A stretch of 64,000 nt of DNA from Halorubrum lacusprofundi ATCC 49239 (GTDB lineage Archaea > Halobacteriota > Halobacteria > Halobacteriales > Haloferacaceae): positions 186,001-250,000 of the forward strand of contig NC_012030.1 in the NCBI RefSeq assembly GCF_000022205.1, given 5' to 3'. Shown piece after piece: positions 1-9,372 of the stretch. A model generated the notes under the pieces. The model ran no database searches. It saw nothing but the letters and a program-made list of their open reading frames with translations, and had not been told where the DNA came from. Position 1 is the first letter of the stretch; each line of letters opens with the position of its first letter. The position numbers and the translations under genes are program-made.

Positions 1-2671
1 TCTCAAGCTCTGTTATCTTCTCTTCACGTTCGTTTTTGTCCAGTCCACTCAGACCTGGGTAGTGTCTTCGCCAAAACTCGTCACGTTCGATCTTTGCTTG
101 TTCCCAAGGCGGATTTCCAACGATCACATCGAATCCGCTGTCATCACCATCGAAGACTTCTGGAAATGATGCGGGGAAATGGAGAGGATTCGTAGACTCC
201 AGAACGTCCTTTGCTCGTTCATAGCTCTCGTGATCTCTCACGTCGATGCCAGTGTCAGACACTGGGTCGGTATTTATCTCGTCATCTATACGGGACGCAG
301 CTAAGATATCAAATCTCGCTCGAACTTGGCCAAGGTTCTTTTCTATTTCTACACGAGTTTTGCGTGCTTCTTGTACCTGTTCAGCACTGGCATCGGCGAA
401 GCTCCCCAACTGTTCAATATCATCTCGAATATCGTTCATTATGCTCTGACCGCCAGCAAACATCCCTAATGATGACTGCTCGATATCAAGTATATCCGTC
501 ACTTCGTCGAGCGTTCCGATTCCAGCCAGCGAGTCGCCAGTCACGAGATTGTAATCAAGGAACGTTAACGGGAGACCGGGAACAAACGTATGTACCCAAA
601 TCGATAGCCGTGCAAGTTCGGTCGAAAGTGGGTTTATGTCAACTCCGTAGATACAGCGACGGGCAACTTGACGACGCAGGAGCTGTCCACGTTCGACCGG
701 TGGTGCGTACTCTTCGTCTTCGAAGGCATCTAATGCCGCGTCTTCGAGGTTGTCGAGTTCGTCCTCGACGGGCGACAGCGGTTTCTCGGTCAGATACGCA
801 TAGAGTCGAGATTCGATGCGGTCGACAGCCCCGACAAGGAAGTGACCAGATCCCATCGCAATATCCGACACCCGAAGGTCGAAGAACGCATCCGCAGCGG
901 CGTGTTCGCCCTCTTCCTCACGGAGCCAGTCGATACGTTCGAGATGGTCATCCAGTGCGGGTTCCAGTGAGTGATCAAGAAGATGCTCAACGAACCGAGA
1001 TTTCGTATAGTACGTCCCCGTCGCTTTTCGCTCTCCGGACTGACCATGAAGATAGACCTCTCCTTCTTCAACAACTATGTCCTCGTGATCATCACCGAGT
1101 GTCTGTTGACCATCTATATCGACTGGGACATAGTGTCCTTCGTTGTCAATTGTAAGCGGCTGTTCGGCCAGCGACAACTCAGACTCCAGCAGACCCTCGT
1201 ATACGACCCCGAAATCTCGGACACCGATATTCCTGAAGTCGACAGGCCCCTGATAGCCGTCCCCTGTTTCGTCGATCAGGAGGTTCGCCAATACAGGTCC
1301 GAAATCGGCATTATCAAGTCGAATATCCGCCAGCTTCGCACCGGCTTGAGAGATATCCGGATCTTCAGAGAGTAAGGTCCCCTCGTAAGCGGGAAGTCCT
1401 AACTCGTCGTGTCCGCGGTGGACGGCCCGCGAAAGATGCATCACGTCGTCCCAGTGGTCGTAGAATCCGGCGTCGAAGTCACCGTCGTCCTCAATGAAGT
1501 CGTGGAGGTCGTGCGCCTTCTGTTTGAGAGAATTCCGGTCGTACCGCTCGTTACGCCGTCGCGGGAGGAACTCTTCGTCTTCAGCGTAAGCGATGAACAG
1601 CAACCGGTAGAGGAGCACCAACGTCATCTCATAGGTCTCGTCCAACTGTTCCTTCGTCGGATCGTCGATATCACGTGCACGGGCGATCGCTTCCGCCAGA
1701 TCTGGCACAACATCGTCGTAAATCCGTTCACGGAGTCGTTCTCCAAGAGCCGCTGCGTAGTCTTTCGATCGCTCCATAATGTCATGGAGCGTCCCGTCTT
1801 CTCGGAGCGCGTTGGCGGAGAATAGCAGCCAGAGATACGCCGCCTTTTCGTCTGCAAGGAGACTTGTGTTAACCTCAACGTAGGTATCTGTTCGACCGCG
1901 TGAGCCAAACCCTGCATCGGGATTCGTTGTGTACAGTCGTAGCGTATCACCACTACTTCCGATGACGTATTCGAGATTTCGTTTGTCGGCTTCGTTGAGC
2001 GCGTAGGCCACTGGTGACTGACCTACAAACCGTTCTTGCGTGTGGTCAAACGACTCGTCTTCTTGGAGAAACATCGCCACAGCTCGCTCGTGGCCATCGC
2101 TTGTGTCCTTCAGGACAGAGCTCTGATCGGTGAGATGTTCGATATCGTAGTTGAGCCCTTTGATCATCTCACGCGGGTCATCGTCAATTGCTTGTTGGGC
2201 GCGGTTGGTTGCGTCCTCCCAGTCGTCGCGTTCGGGGACACCGACTTTGAGCTCGTGCGTTGAGAGTAGACCTTGATTCCGAAGTCCAGTCAGTTCCTCG
2301 TCGAGCTGGGGAAGCATTTCAGTGAGGAACCGTTGGGCCGCGTGTCGGTTTGATTCGTCAAGAGCGGTATCACAGACACGATCTGCTTGTCCCCGGTCGA
2401 CATCCCGATAGACGGGCGGCTCTTCCCCGCTGGGACCGCATAGCCCGGCATAATTGTCATAAAGCGCAACAACGAGAACGGGGTTTACTCGCCCACCACG
2501 CCGATCTGTGTACGTCTTCTGGAGAAAACCTTTGGTCGGTCGTTCATCGTGATCAACGACGACAACCTCCAATGCACTCGACCCATTTCCTTGGTAAAAT
2601 TCAAAATTGTCTCCGTCCCGATCGTAGTTCCAGGGACGACCAGAGCGAGATTCGAGAAAGTCAGTGATCAT
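1..2671 (-). CDS. Eco57I-like (type IIG / PglX-like) DNA methyltransferase, partial
   Basis: The frame starts at ATG 2671 (MITDFLESRSGRPWNY) and is still open at the left edge, so about 890 residues are visible and the C-terminus is missing. The methyltransferase core shows motif I as MGSGHFLV near residue 607 and motif IV as NPPW near residue 854, the signature of class I SAM-dependent N6-adenine DNA methyltransferases. The long N-terminal half with no separate specificity subunit nearby fits a type IIG restriction-modification protein or a BREX PglX-type methylase. It should modify, and perhaps cut, host or invading DNA. A TATA-like box lies 25-32 bases upstream, suggesting a leaderless transcript. 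The exact subtype cannot be decided without the right-hand neighbours, which lie outside the window. Confidence 0.88.
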   Translation of the reverse strand, partial: MITDFLESRSGRPWNYDRDGDNFEFYQGNGSSALEVVVVDHDERPTKGFLQKTYTDRRGGRVNPVLVVALYDNYAGLCGPSGEEPPVYRDVDRGQADRVCDTALDESNRHAAQRFLTEMLPQLDEELTGLRNQGLLSTHELKVGVPERDDWEDATNRAQQAIDDDPREMIKGLNYDIEHLTDQSSVLKDTSDGHERAVAMFLQEDESFDHTQERFVGQSPVAYALNEADKRNLEYVIGSSGDTLRLYTTNPDAGFGSRGRTDTYVEVNTSLLADEKAAYLWLLFSANALREDGTLHDIMERSKDYAAALGERLRERIYDDVVPDLAEAIARARDIDDPTKEQLDETYEMTLVLLYRLLFIAYAEDEEFLPRRRNERYDRNSLKQKAHDLHDFIEDDGDFDAGFYDHWDDVMHLSRAVHRGHDELGLPAYEGTLLSEDPDISQAGAKLADIRLDNADFGPVLANLLIDETGDGYQGPVDFRNIGVRDFGVVYEGLLESELSLAEQPLTIDNEGHYVPVDIDGQQTLGDDHEDIVVEEGEVYLHGQSGERKATGTYYTKSRFVEHLLDHSLEPALDDHLERIDWLREEEGEHAAADAFFDLRVSDIAMGSGHFLVGAVDRIESRLYAYLTEKPLSPVEDELDNLEDAALDAFEDEEYAPPVERGQLLRRQVARRCIYGVDINPLSTELARLSIWVHTFVPGLPLTFLDYNLVTGDSLAGIGTLDEVTDILDIEQSSLGMFAGGQSIMNDIRDDIEQLGSFADASAEQVQEARKTRVEIEKNLGQVRARFDILAASRIDDEINTDPVSDTGIDVRDHESYERAKDVLESTNPLHFPASFPEVFDGDDSGFDVIVGNPPWEQAKIERDEFWRRHYPGLSGLDKNEREEKITELE

Positions 2672-2693
2672 AGCTGTTTATCATCAGTACGTA

Positions 2694-2704
2694 TGTATAT
2701 AATT
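2694..2704 (-). promoter_or_regulatory. TATA-like box of the methyltransferase gene
   Basis: On the minus strand the sequence AAATTATATAC sits 25-32 bases before the ATG at 2671, the usual spacing for a leaderless haloarchaeal transcript. Confidence 0.5.
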
Positions 2705-3219
2705 TGCTTACAAATCACCAGAGGGAAGAACTCTCCAATCAAGCCGTCGCTTGTGGTGGCACTTCTATCAGATGAATAAATAATGTGCGATATACAGGGT
2801 GCCGATTATGTGTCTGATTTCGTGGACGCCCACCTTTCGATATCGGAGAATTATTAGTTGAGTCTCTGGGTCTGAGTACCTGTCTACGGTATTTCTACCT
2901 TCACGCCCGGAACACTTATAAGAAATTAGAACTAGCCTGCTAGCGTTCCTATCTCGAAAAACAAACAGGGAACAAAGAGGCTACAAATGAGCTCGCTCTC
3001 CACATCCGCGACGGCGCATAGCACTCAGCAAACACTGTATGATGTCACCATTTCTGAGCGGTTGCGCTCCTTTCCAAGTGGCATCATTCTCCGATATGAG
3101 GCAACAGAGATATTTAAAAAATTTCTCATCGGAAACAGCCACGTACGGTACTTCCCAAGCAGCGTAATCAGCTGAATTGAATCGCTAAATTAACCACAAG
3201 AAAGTGTCTGGATCTGGAT
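2705..3219. other. AT-rich intergenic stretch without a convincing gene
   Basis: About 500 bases between the methyltransferase gene and the transposase. It holds a 62-codon frame (2987-3175) with no recognisable features and must contain the left end of the insertion sequence. I could not define a clean terminal inverted repeat. Confidence 0.4.
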
Positions 3220-4392
3220 GTGTTCACCATACCTGATCCAGACGAGTACCTTTCGGCGTCGGATGTCAAAGACGTAGCGGAAGAGGTCATTACGCCACTC
3301 CCGTTGCCGGGTGTCGAGGGGAGCCCCCTCGACCCCGGCGACATCTGGCTCGTCGTCATCCTAGCCTGCACTAACCAGAACTCGATTTGGGACACCTGCA
3401 ACGATACCGAGGGAACGCCGTGTGACGACACTGTCTTGAGGTGGCTCCACACACTCAACCGTCAGTGGCTTGAGGTCGTTGCCAACCTTCTGCTCGCACG
3501 GCTCGCCATGACGATTTTCGACCCTGACCGGTCGAGAACCGTCTCCATCGACTTCATCGACAATCCCTACCACGGCGAGCACCATGCTGAGAAAGGCGAA
3601 CTCTGTTCGATGGCTCCTAAGGACGGGACTACGACCTGCCACCGCTACTGCACGGCGTACGTCGTCTCGAACGGGAAGCCGGTGACGCTGGCGATGACTT
3701 ACGTCCGCAGTGACGAAGATGAGGCTGACGCGGTCGAGCGCGTGCTCGCCCGCGTCGAAAACTATCCCTTCGAGATCGATCTCTTGCTTGCCGACAGCGG
3801 ATTCTACAACGAGCGCGTCATCCGCCGCGCTCGTGATATCGCCCCAACGGTCGTTCACGTGCCCAAGAAGGGCGAGCGCATGAAGGACAAACTCGAAACT
3901 CACAAGTCGTACATGACGACCTATCGCATGTACAAGGACAGCGAGCGGGAACTGCGCTTCCCGCTCGCGGTCGCTGTCTCCTACCAGAACGGAGATCGAG
4001 GCAAGCACGGCGAGGTCGTTCGTGGCTACGTGGCGTGTGGCGTTACTGATCGCTCAGCGAAGCAGGTCGAACACCGCTACAGGAAGCGTTCAGGCATCGA
4101 AACGACCTATCGCTTACTTCGGCAAGCACGCGGGATCACGACGACGCGTGATCCCGTCGTGCGGTTTGCCATCATGTTGGTCGCGGCATTGCTGGAGAAC
4201 CTGTGGCTGGTGCTACGGTGGGCGGTCGTCGCCCGCCCACGGCGGGGCGGGCGCGACCTGCCCGAGGAGTTCACGTTCAAGACGTTCTGTGACTGGATTC
4301 GTCATGAGCTGGAAGAGGAGTTACGCCGCCGGTGGAAGATCAAAGCGAACGGGGTTGGAGTGCCAGCATCACAGGCAACGGCCGCGGGCTGA
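3220..4392 (+). CDS. ISH3-family transposase
   Basis: A 390-residue DDE transposase of the ISH3 group (IS4-like fold), full length for the family. The region TVSIDFIDNPYHGEH carries the first catalytic aspartate, LLLADSGFYNE the second, and RSGIETTYRLLRQARG the glutamate with its Y/R signature. It ends with the arginine-rich PRRGGRDLP segment common to haloarchaeal relatives. It catalyses cut-and-paste movement of its own element. The gene looks intact, so the element could be active. A second, truncated transposase begins 120 bases downstream, so mobile DNA has accumulated here. The transposase at 50.6 kb is related in its C-terminal half. Confidence 0.88.
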   Translation: MFTIPDPDEYLSASDVKDVAEEVITPLPLPGVEGSPLDPGDIWLVVILACTNQNSIWDTCNDTEGTPCDDTVLRWLHTLNRQWLEVVANLLLARLAMTIFDPDRSRTVSIDFIDNPYHGEHHAEKGELCSMAPKDGTTTCHRYCTAYVVSNGKPVTLAMTYVRSDEDEADAVERVLARVENYPFEIDLLLADSGFYNERVIRRARDIAPTVVHVPKKGERMKDKLETHKSYMTTYRMYKDSERELRFPLAVAVSYQNGDRGKHGEVVRGYVACGVTDRSAKQVEHRYRKRSGIETTYRLLRQARGITTTRDPVVRFAIMLVAALLENLWLVLRWAVVARPRRGGRDLPEEFTFKTFCDWIRHELEEELRRRWKIKANGVGVPASQATAAG

Positions 4393-4511
4393 CCGGGGTC
4401 AGCCCACGGCCTGTCAGTTGGCGGTGAGCGACAGCTTTCGGCAGATACCGTCGAAATCCGGGTAACATCGTCTGTCCAAAGCGGTGAATTGGAACTTCCT
4501 CGATCTACTTC

Positions 4512-5447
4512 GTGGGAGCAGCCGAGACTGACCGTCAAATTATACAGAAAGTGACTATTTTGTGGCGTTCAGGCAGCACCCTCTCGACTCGTTCGGGAAG
4601 TAACGATGTTGAGCCTGGTGAAGAACCAGTCACGTACACGAGTAACGGGGCGAAGAAAGAGAAGTACCTGAAAGACGAGTACCCGGATCCGATAAGCGGG
4701 TTGAAGCGGAGTAACGAGCGGGGGTTCCAATTCGCCACCATCTCGATTATTGCTGAAGACACACCAATCGTGCTCGGGGTTGAGCCTGTTCGTGATAAGC
4801 GTCGATGGGAAGACGCAGACGAAATCGAGACCACATCCCGTGGTGACATCGTTGAACGCCTGTTAGAACAGGCTGCGCAACACGTCGATATTCATAAGGC
4901 GTTCCTCGACCGTGGTTTCGATAGCCTGCAGGTTCGAGACGTTCTCGACCGGCGTAACATCCAGTACGTGGTCGGGCTGACGAAAGGCAGCAACGTAGAT
5001 GAAGACAATATTGAAGAGGTGAAAACGAACGAGGTCTACGACGGACGTGTATGTTGGGGGAACGCGACATACGATGGCCGGACACACGATATGAGCTTCG
5101 TGTACGACCCGTCAGATCGGTCGGATGATGACTACATCATCTGGACGATGAACGGACACGTAGATATCGGCCGGGCACGAGCGTTGATCGCACAGTACGA
5201 TCAGCGAATGGAGATTGAGTCGCAGTACGCCACGATCAAACAGCACTTCCTCCCGAAGACCAGCACGATGGAGTATGGAAAGCGGTTCTTGTATTTTCTA
5301 ATCGGCGTTGTGATGTACAACGTCTGGCGGATGGCGAACTTCATCCTGCGTGATGCGGTGTCGGTACATCTCGGTGAGCACCCGCCAATCACTGCAGGTG
5401 AAATCATCGAGTTGGTCGCGTTCTGCTTGTTCGATCCTGGCGGGTGA
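4512..5447 (+). pseudogene. Transposase remnant (IS4-like, N-terminally truncated)
   Basis: A 311-codon frame from GTG 4512 matches the C-terminal two thirds of a haloarchaeal IS4-like transposase. AFLDRGFDSLQVRD carries the second catalytic Asp and MEIESQYATIKQ the Glu and following motif. YFLIGVVMYNVWRMANF is the conserved hydrophobic tail helix. The part that would hold the first catalytic Asp is missing: the segment before FQFATISIIAED has unrelated-looking, low-quality sequence. The copy is therefore probably dead. Its 5' end lies just beyond the intact ISH3-type element, which suggests truncation by that insertion or by an older deletion. Confidence 0.65.
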
Positions 5448-5748
5448 CGCGGAGATCTTCCTGGTAGTCCGACTTTCCGGTGAGCGGTAGCTCTCGTCGA
5501 CGGTCGGTGTTTTCGCTGTTCAAACCGGTCCACCACCCGATAATCAGTCAGTTTTCTTTGAGGAAGTAGGTCAGGGCGGAATCGAGTTTGTTTCATCGGT
5601 GAGAGACATCGCTAACCCCCGTGTTTCGTTTGTAGATTCTCCAAACAGCCAAGTCAGGGTAGTTGTGACGGTACAATCAGTCGTCGCGTTATTTTGATTT
5701 AGCATCGAAAACACCAATAGTGGCTGGCATATTGTAGAGATACCACTG

Positions 5749-6921
5749 ATGGAGCGAGATGACTTCGACGAGACGGCTCCCGGTGAAATCGTGCCCACGA
5801 CGACACCGAAGGGGACGTAATCAGCGTTTCGGCCTGATCCACTCCCTCCTTCAATCAGCACTGAACAGCTCATCACACCACTAGCGGAGGCGACACAGGC
5901 ACTCGGTCGGCTCCACGGGATCGGCCCACGTGTTGGCTCAAGAGAGATCCTGATTGAACCGTTCATCCGAAAGGAAGCACTAGAATCCTCGCAAATCGAA
6001 GGGACACATGCTACCCTTTCAGATATCTACGCTTACGAGGCCGGACAGGAAGCCCTCATCGACGAAGACAGGCAACAGGGAACCCAGGAGGTCGTCAACT
6101 ATCTACACGCGCTGACGCACGGATTAGATGCGATCACAGCTGGAGATTCAATTACTGTCGAGCTGTTGTGCGAAATGCACGACCGATTGCTTTCGGGTGT
6201 TCGTGGGGGTGAGGCAGACCCAGGGGAACTCCGCACGACCCAGAACTTCATCGGCAGTACGCCATACATTCAGGACGCCAGGTACGTGCCGCCACCACCG
6301 AACGAGATTCCGGACCTTCTCGAAGACTTACTTGAATATGCGAACCAGGATACTGACCTCCATCCGCTCCTTCGAATCGGGCTGATTCACTATCAGTTCG
6401 AGACGATTCACCCGTTTCTTGATGGGAATGGACGGCTCGGGCGGCTGTTGATCAGCCTCCTCTTGCAGCGCGACGGTCTCTTGCCCGAACCATATCTCTA
6501 CCTAAGTTCGTATTTCAATGCACGACGGTCAGAATACGTCGATCAGCTCTTGGCAGTCAGCCAGCGCGGGGACTGGGAAGAATGGCTCCTGTTCTTCTTA
6601 CGGGGTGTGCAGTCGCAGGCAGATGAGGCCCATCAGCGTGCGAACTTGGTGGTCGACCTCCGAGAAGACTATCAACAGCGCTACCAGAGCGAGTGGTCGG
6701 AGAATATCCTCGAACTAGTCATGCGACTCTTCGAGGACCCGTATCTCGACGTGAACACAGCAGCCGACTGGTTAGATGTCGAATACAGTACGGCGAATCG
6801 GCTAGTTACGCAACTCGAGGATGATGGGATACTCGAAGAACTCACCGGGAAAGAGCGCAATCGGTTCTATCGGGCGAGCGAAGTCTTCGAGATAATCAAC
6901 AAGCCGATCAACCAACTCTAG
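5749..6921 (+). pseudogene. Fic-family AMP-transferase gene with in-frame TAA at codon 24
   Basis: Translated through one stop, this is a full-length (~390 aa) Fic protein. ATG 5749 starts MERDDFDETAPGEIVPTTTP; the TAA at 5818-5820 falls where relatives usually have Tyr; the same frame then continues SAFRPDPLPPS to 6921. The inhibitory helix motif SSQIEG and the catalytic loop HPFLDGNGRLGR are intact, followed by a C-terminal winged-helix-like region. Fic proteins transfer AMP from ATP to target proteins and here are probably toxin-like or regulatory. After the stop, the next in-frame ATG is at 6166 and would drop the inhibitory motif. So the gene is either inactive or makes an unrestrained short form. 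A sequencing error is possible. Confidence 0.75.
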
Positions 6922-7119
6922 ATCTTGGACCTGATCAGAGCGAGCCATATGCATTGAGAAAGGCGGCCTCAACTACTGGCAGGGAGTTAGAAGTTGAGAC
7001 TAAAGCGGGTTTAGGAGGCCTGTAGTGCTTGGTTTCGACCGAATTTCCTTACGGAATCTGGCTCAGGACGGCTCTGAAGACACCATTCTTATTCACGAAC
7101 CAACTATTTCGGCGATTTT
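6922..7119. other. Intergenic spacer before the MITE-like element
   Basis: About 200 bases with no gene or clear signal; it lies outside the MITE-bounded arsenic/tungstate segment. Confidence 0.4.
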
Positions 7120-7235
7120 CTGATAGTGATTATTACGGTGATTTCGGTAGAGGTGTCGAAAACCAGACTGCTTCAGCCCTAACGGACGGATCCTCTCGTT
7201 ACTCGGCGGTAAAGACTCGCGATAACCACTATCAG
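7120..7235 (+). mobile_element. MITE-like element, copy 1
   Basis: A ~116-bp non-coding unit whose ends are inverted repeats: left CTGATAGTGATTATTACGG, right end on the opposite strand CTGATAGTGGTTATCGCGA. The interior is nearly identical, in reverse orientation, to 17149-17265. Small size, terminal inverted repeats and no coding capacity fit a miniature inverted-repeat transposable element mobilised by a transposase elsewhere. The stop codon of acr3 (7232-7234) lies inside its right end. Confidence 0.75.
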
Positions 7236-8419
7236 TCGTCCTCCGGAACCGGGTCCGAGTCGCGATCGATGTTGCTCTCGGGCTTCGTGCCATCTAGCTG
7301 TCCCGTGGTGTGGCCCCGCCAGTCGATGTTTCGTTGCAGCCACAGTGCGGCGTACACCAGCGCGAGCAACACCGGCACTTCGATCAGCGGCCCGATGACG
7401 GTCGTGAAGGCGACGCCGGATCCAACGCCGAAGACGGCGACCGCAACGGCGATCGCGAGCTCGAAGTTGTTCGAGGCCGCGGTGAAGCCGATCGCCGTCG
7501 TCGTCGAGTAGTCCGCGCCGATCCGGTGACCCATCCCGAAGCTCACGAAGAACATCACCACGAAGTAGATCGTCAACGGGACCGCGACCAGAAGCACGTC
7601 AGTGGGCTCGCCGACGATGCGCTCGCCCTGCATCGCGAACATGACGATCACCGTAAAGAGGAGTGCGATCAGGGTCATCGGATCGATGGTCGGGACGAAC
7701 GTCTCATCGTACCACTCGACGCCCTTGGTACGCGTCCCGACAAACCGGGAGAGGATACCGGCTGCAAAGGGGATTCCGAGGAAGATCGCGATCGCCTCGA
7801 ACACCTGCATGACGGTGATGTTGAACTCGGCGATACCGGCTGTCAGCGTCTCCAGCCCCAGCACCTCGGGAAGGAAGAGGGCGAAGAAGGTGATGTACAC
7901 CCCGTAAGTCACGATCTGGAAGACGCTGTTGAACGCGACCAGGCCAGCGGCGTACTCGCTCGACCCCTCTGCGAGGTCGTTCCAGACCAGGACCATGGCG
8001 ATACACCGCGCCATCCCGATGAACACCAGCCCGAGGAAGAACTCCGGGCGGGCCGGCAGGCCGGGGACGACCCCGCCGAAGAAGATCAGGGCGAGTGTGA
8101 CCATCAACGTCGGGCCGATCAGCCAGTTCTGGAGCAAGCTCAATCCGAGCACGCGCCACTGGGCGAACACCCGCGGCAGCTGGCCGTAGTTGACCTTCGC
8201 CAGCGGCGGGTACATCATCAGGATGAGCCCGATCTCGACGAGGTGAAGGTCCTGGATCGGCTGTGTCACCGACGGGGCGACGTACCCGAGGCCGACGCCG
8301 ATGGCCATCGCGCCAAAGATCCAGACGGTGAGGTACTTGTCCAGGAAGTCCATCGAGCGGGGGTCCCCGCAGTCCGGACAGTCACAGTTCGGGCCGTGTT
8401 CGTGTTCGAGGTCACTCAT
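7232..8419 (-). CDS. acr3: Arsenite efflux permease of the ACR3 family
   Basis: A 395-residue integral membrane protein with about ten hydrophobic segments. The conserved cysteine segment GMARCIAMVLVWNDLA is diagnostic of ACR3 carriers, which export As(III) (and sometimes Sb(III)) using the membrane potential. The N-terminus carries an unusual soluble extension, HEHGPNCDCPDCG, with three closely spaced cysteines and two histidines, which could bind metal or As(III). The gene overlaps arsR upstream by 8 bases, so both are probably on one transcript. The last codons, including the TGA, sit in the terminal repeat of a MITE-like element. Confidence 0.93.
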   Translation of the reverse strand: MSDLEHEHGPNCDCPDCGDPRSMDFLDKYLTVWIFGAMAIGVGLGYVAPSVTQPIQDLHLVEIGLILMMYPPLAKVNYGQLPRVFAQWRVLGLSLLQNWLIGPTLMVTLALIFFGGVVPGLPARPEFFLGLVFIGMARCIAMVLVWNDLAEGSSEYAAGLVAFNSVFQIVTYGVYITFFALFLPEVLGLETLTAGIAEFNITVMQVFEAIAIFLGIPFAAGILSRFVGTRTKGVEWYDETFVPTIDPMTLIALLFTVIVMFAMQGERIVGEPTDVLLVAVPLTIYFVVMFFVSFGMGHRIGADYSTTTAIGFTAASNNFELAIAVAVAVFGVGSGVAFTTVIGPLIEVPVLLALVYAALWLQRNIDWRGHTTGQLDGTKPESNIDRDSDPVPEDD

Positions 8420-8813
8420 CGGTGCTCACACTCCCTTCGAGGACGGTGATGAGTGCCGTCGCGCGGTTAGTCGCTCGGTACTTCTTCCAGCGACCGTCCT
8501 TCCGGCCCTCGACGAGGCCGGCGTTGACGAGCGCCGAGAGCGCGTGGCTGAGCCCGCTCTCAGTCACATCGACGACCGCGTTCAGTTCACACACGCAGAG
8601 CTCTTCTTCGGCGGCGACGAGCACGCGTACGAGCGTGTACCGCGTCTCGCTGGAGAGCGCCGACAGCACGTCGAGTTCGGCCTCGGCCTGTGCCGTCCCG
8701 AGGCCGGCCTCGAGCGTGGAGAGCTCGTCGAGCCGACGGTCGACGTCCTCGCTGCGGCACTCGCCGAGCTCGTCGTCGAGATACCGCTGTAACCGTTCAG
8801 TTGCTTGTGCCAT
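8412..8813 (-). CDS. arsR: ArsR-family transcriptional repressor
   Basis: A 133-residue winged-helix protein. The As(III)-binding motif ELCVCEL lies near residue 71 at the start of the DNA-recognition region, as in classical ArsR metal sensors. The recognition helix reads VTESGLSHALSALVNAGLV, and RKDGRWKKYRAT forms the wing. An N-terminal ~45-residue helical extension precedes the core. In the absence of arsenite it should repress its own operon with acr3, and possibly the divergent arsD-arsA genes. TTGA-N8-TCAA lies just upstream of its start (8824-8839) and is a possible operator. Confidence 0.9.
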   Translation of the reverse strand: MAQATERLQRYLDDELGECRSEDVDRRLDELSTLEAGLGTAQAEAELDVLSALSSETRYTLVRVLVAAEEELCVCELNAVVDVTESGLSHALSALVNAGLVEGRKDGRWKKYRATNRATALITVLEGSVSTDE

Positions 8814-9039
8814 CAGTGGATACTTGACTACTTACTCAATTAACTGTTGCGGAACACTCTCGGGGGAAGAGGAGACCACACGTATGATTATGATAAATGA
8901 GGCGGATCATATTCGATAGGACCAATGCGTTTATTCGTGTGTATGAGTAGAGCTTCAATTGAATCGTGACTAAATTAGCAAGGGTAGTTGATAACCGCAC
9001 CGCTACCGACAGTCGGCACGGTATCCAAGGCATCCACGA
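8814..9039. promoter_or_regulatory. Divergent arsR / arsD control region
   Basis: The 226 bases between arsR (minus) and arsD (plus). It holds TTGA-N8-TCAA at 8824-8839, 10-25 bases from the arsR start, and the perfect palindrome TTCAATTGAA at 8954-8963. Both resemble the TTGA/TCAA-type half-sites bound by ArsR repressors. The assignment is inferred from position and symmetry only. Confidence 0.45.
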
Positions 9040-9369
9040 ATGATGGAACTCACACTGTACGAGGAGGCGATGTGCTGCTCGACGGGCGTCTGTGGTCCCG
9101 ACCCGGATGACGAACTCGTCGAGGTCAGCGCCGCGCTCGACCAACTCGAGGCCGAATTCGACGTCGAGGTATCGAGAGCGAACATGCAACACGACATCGA
9201 CCAGTTCCTCGAAACTCAGCAGATCGCGGATCTGGTCGACGAACGCGGCACGTCGGTGCTCCCGATAATCGTCCTCGACGACGAGGTAATCGCCACGTCG
9301 GAGTATCTCTCCTACGACGAGTTCGCGGCCGAGCTTCGCGAGACACAGAACGAACCACAGGAGGCCTGA
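9040..9369 (+). CDS. arsD: ArsD arsenic metallochaperone
   Basis: A 109-residue thioredoxin-fold protein starting MMELTLYEEAMCCSTGVCGP. The vicinal pair CC plus the following Cys form the trigonal As(III) site of ArsD, which hands arsenite to the ArsA ATPase. The adjacent YLSYDEF region is typical of the family. Unlike E. coli ArsD it has no C-terminal vicinal Cys pairs. Two or three small proteins downstream end in such pairs instead. It lies 3 bases before arsA, so the two are almost certainly co-translated. Confidence 0.93.
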   Translation: MMELTLYEEAMCCSTGVCGPDPDDELVEVSAALDQLEAEFDVEVSRANMQHDIDQFLETQQIADLVDERGTSVLPIIVLDDEVIATSEYLSYDEFAAELRETQNEPQEA

Positions 9370-9372
9370 TCG

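Noticed and set aside
2987-3175. 62-codon frame before the ISH3-type transposase
   Set aside because: No acidic bias, no family and no promoter match; more likely random or IS-end sequence.
5818-5820. Recoding of TAA as an amino acid in fic
   Set aside because: No known mechanism decodes TAA in haloarchaea; pyrrolysine uses TAG. Treated as a nonsense mutation or error.
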